Assembly: GCF_037975245.1 (NCBI RefSeq)
Contig: NC_092576.1
Coordinates: 2,041,501 to 2,105,500, forward strand
DNA: 64,000 nt
Source of the DNA: Apostichopus japonicus
Taxonomy: Eukaryota; Echinodermata; Holothuroidea; Aspidochirotida; Stichopodidae
Reading direction: 5' to 3'
Shown here in pieces: positions 61,175 through 64,000 of this stretch. The translations under genes were made by a program, and so were the position numbers. Each line of letters begins with the position of its first letter. The first letter of the stretch is position 1. A model generated the notes under the pieces. That model was not told the origin of the DNA. It made no database searches and saw nothing but the letters and a program-made list of their open reading frames with translations.

Positions 61175-61426
61175 TATTTTACTCTCCTATTAATTATATT
61201 CCTCACCTGATGATTGTTCTTTCATTGTTAGTTTTTTTTTTAATTCAATTTCTTCTTCTTCATTTATTTGTTTTACCTCTACAATTATCTAAACCTATCA
61301 ATAAAACCTTCAATAATTATTAAATATTAACTAGATTAATCATTCCTATCTTGTTGATATCATTAATAATAATTAGTTACTATATTAATTACTAATATTA
61401 TTTACATATTTATTAATTATACTTAC

Positions 61427-61632
61427 ACAAGTCCCTTGAATCTTTGAGAGTGTTGTACATAGTTTAATATTCCATTAACTTCATGTTTATTCATTTCTCT
61501 CCCATCCTCTGTCTCTATGATCGTCCTCTCTATTGATGTTATGATTGGTAGAGAGAGACCAGAGTAGAGAGTAATATAATCTTCATCAACCTTGTTAAAG
61601 TAACAGACTAGATGCACACAGTATATAGGAAT
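61427..61632 (-). CDS. NLR-family C-terminal exon cassette, copy B (IPIY exon)
   Basis: A 206-bp minus-strand exon, phase 0 to phase 2, acceptor TTTCCTTCAG, donor GTAAGTAT, all conserved with copy A. The peptide begins IPIYCVHLVCYFNKVDED and ends LNYVQHSQRFKGL; 12 of 68 residues differ from copy A and none is a stop. The L1-like insertion lies 240 bp downstream in the presumed next intron and does not interrupt it. Confidence 0.7.
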
Positions 61633-63038
61633 CTGAAGGAAAGTAAATAATAAATAAAATATTAATAATAATATCATAATATAATAAATATCTGTTATTA
61701 TTTTACAATAATGTTTATAAATTGACTATTTTTGTTATAACTAATGAAAGACGAATGGTCATGGGGTTAGAGGGGGTTATAGTAGGGCCAATTTAATATT
61801 CAAATTGCTGTAAAAGTGGTGTGTTTTGTTAAAGTGCACAGTTACAGTTATATATTAATTGACTATAAAGAAACACAGTGTTTTTGAACAAAAGAGGAAC
61901 AGGAGGGTATGCAGTGGTTCAGGGAAAGGGTGAAGGTGAGGTGAAGGTGGAGGTGGGGGGGGGGAGTGTATCACATATTTTGTAAGTTGTATGGCTTGTT
62001 TTACTGTTCAGTTGTAAGTTATTCTAGTATAGGGAAAAGAAAGCTAATAAATACAGGATTAACACTGACTAGAAGGAAAATAAAAATAAATAGAATAAAT
62101 AGACTACTAAACTATAAATAAAGAAATGTTTTGTTTTAGAGAGGGTGGGGTTGTGTCCTTTGTTTTAAAGATCAGGAGATGGAGGCAAAGTGAAGAGTGT
62201 TACGGGTGTACATTGCTGTACTTTAGCCAATCTCATTGTGGGGTGAAACAGGGGCATTAAGTTTTGTATTATAGGTTGCAATATTTGTTTCCGTTTATAG
62301 GGGCCAGTTTTGAGCTAATCTACGGGACCTATAGCGAGATAGATACATTTTGTTTGGGGGGGGGGGGGTGGGCGGAGGTGTAGTTTAGTTGAGCCTCTTA
62401 GAGGGTTAGTGGGAACCAGGCAAAATGCTGTCTTATTCTATAAATTTATGTTTGATTATGATTTATTTCGTGTTGATTCTTATATCTCGTTTTGCTTCAA
62501 GTTGTTAAGTAATTAAAACCTGATGTGTTAATGTTGCTTAGAACAGTAAGCTCTAGAGTTTCTCTGTTGTGTAGGCAATGTGATATAACCTGTTGTATTT
62601 GAGCCTTGGGGGAGTAATGGTGGTTCAGGTGAGGGCCTAATAAATATTCAATTAGGTAATTAACAGTTCTGGACCTATTTGTTTTTTAAGGTTATTAAGT
62701 AGTTCAGTAGCCAGGGGATAAGTTTCAGTTTCTGTAGCATACAATAATCCACTAGTTACTTTGATAACTATGTTTTACTTAATTTTTGGTATTAAAATCT
62801 GTTATTTTATTTATCACTACTGTTTGTTTAGACTTGACCTAAATTATCTAATTATGATGCCAAACAAATATAATTAACCGACAAAAAAACCTAGAAAAGG
62901 TTAGTGATTAGTCATATCAAACCCCCTTCCCACCCCTCCCCGACTCATTATCAAACCGATAGTTTGGGAGAATAATAAATAAACTAATTTATTTGTGATG
63001 TGTTTTACTTCACCGTATCCCTTCAGTGTTATCCTTAC

Positions 63039-63158
63039 GTCATTCCTGGATGCTTTTTTTAGGAGTTCTATGGTTGACTTCTGTGATTTCTGACTGCTTA
63101 TGTTATCGATGCCGACATCATTTGAACACAGCTCTGTAATAGTCTGGATGTCTTCGGC
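63039..63158 (-). CDS. NLR-family exon homologous to the end of the NACHT exon, copy B
   Basis: A 120-bp, 40-codon exon, phase 0 to 0, acceptor TTTCATAG and donor GTAAGG. It reads AEDIQTITELCSN to ELLKKASRND. It is intact, with seven amino-acid changes from copy A. It is placed between the exons at 63758-63813 and 61427-61632, as in copy A. Confidence 0.7.
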
Positions 63159-63757
63159 CTATGAAATAAAATGACCAAAATTACACAATGTTTAATTTGC
63201 CTTTATCTGCGCTAGGTACTGACACATTCTGGTTAAATGCCTTCAAAAAGTATTGGTATTTCATATGTTGGTTTTACATGTCTGTCTCCACTCTTTCACC
63301 TCATCGATGTATACCATTTCCCTCACAACTTCCTTAATCTGTGATTCATAAAACTTTTTATTTCATATTTATTCAACTGTACGTAATATCATCATTTTGT
63401 GATACTCTCAATTACTATGAGGATATTCTAATTGGCATATACCATTGAAGTGGTACCAACTGCCCCCCTCCTCCTCCCCATCGTCCCTCTATTCATATTC
63501 CTACCTGAATATTACCCAGAGAGAACAATAGCTATTGATAACTTCTCAATTTATTTCATTCTTGTGAATGTTTGCAACAATTTAAACCGCATATCTCATG
63601 GTTAAACTTGTATAATTACCAACTCCAATGGGATATTCCACGGTAAACTATCAGTTAAATATGCTATATTAAGTACACAACTAGTAGTTAAATATATTAA
63701 TTACACAACATGGGCTATGCCTGATCCTTAACATACGTATACCATCTTATCACCAAC

Positions 63758-63813
63758 CTGTTTCCATTTACCAGACTGTACATCAAGTAGACAGGTCTCT
63801 TCCGGCCAAAGAA
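63758..63813 (-). CDS. Small exon with LDVQSG motif, copy B
   Basis: A 56-bp exon, phase 1 to 0, reading LWPEETCLLDVQSGKWKQ after the split first codon. It is 53/56 identical to copy A. Upstream exons of this gene would lie beyond the window. Confidence 0.6.
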
Positions 63814-64000
63814 CTTCAGAGAAAGAAAATATAAAAAAAACATTAATATATGACTATTCGTGCTTACCTACAATAGCAAAATTAAACCATCATACTGAAT
63901 ATTTGAATAATTCTCGTTTTATATTTTGTTTTTGCTGGTGGGATCTCTCTCTCTTCATATCTCTTCTGGTTTATTCAATTTTTAAACAGTGATAAACAAA

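Larger units (their letters stand above)
54972..63978. repeat. Segmental duplication, copy B
   Basis: Direct copy of 1-7116, about 1.9 kb longer because of insertions here: an L1-like element (59185-61174), a LINE tail (about 55441-55655) and two inverted duplications with a TA array. It lacks the 519 bp and the long AAT array of copy A. Similarity stops near 63978, just inside the window end. Confidence 0.9.

Overview
The window is animal nuclear DNA: AT-rich, gene-poor, with introns, non-LTR retrotransposons, many short inverted-repeat (hAT-like) transposons, tRNA-derived SINE heads, satellites and homopolymer G/C runs. A NACHT/NLR-type gene and scattered small exons of the same family, together with the frequent TAGGCCTA-type motif, suggest a marine invertebrate deuterostome. 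An echinoderm such as a sea cucumber is my best guess; this is inference, not a database match.

Layout. Positions 1-7116 and about 54972-63978 are two direct copies of one segment (dispersed segmental duplication). Each carries three minus-strand exons with intact frames and matching splice phases. Between them, on the minus strand, lies an NLR gene: a possible 5' leader exon (donor near 34743), a coding exon beginning MGNRSSKKK (33396-33669) and a large NACHT exon (30830-32385). A further C-terminal cassette lies at 16304-16506. Two more minus-strand exons (53452-53549 and 51299-51439, the latter ending in a stop) belong to a related gene. The only plus-strand gene evidence is a terminal exon at 43751-43861 (product not recognised) and a decayed multi-exon gene at 20711-22184.

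Mobile DNA fills much of the rest. There is a nearly intact CR1/Rex1-like LINE (24363-27310, one in-frame stop), a 5'-truncated L1-like insertion with a 14-bp target duplication (59185-61174), and a reverse transcriptase fossil (about 22660-22945). hAT-like elements with 8-bp target duplications lie at 8791-9649, 14932-15301 and 18253-19553, the last with two more nested inside. A 6.5-kb inverted-repeat element (9700-16211) has ACCAGG-rich subterminal arrays. A 1.2-kb minisatellite of 27-bp units (28885-30108), a 2.4-kb inverted repeat (37879-40251) and a tandem duplication of roughly 700 bp (47437-48880) complete the picture.

Functionally, the recognisable host genes look like part of an expanded innate-immune NLR locus that is diversifying by segment duplication and reuse of small phase-compatible exons. 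Copy B of the duplication later gained retrotransposon insertions and two foldback duplications, while copy A gained an (ATT)n expansion beside a splice acceptor. Large parts of 35-54 kb show no gene I can support.
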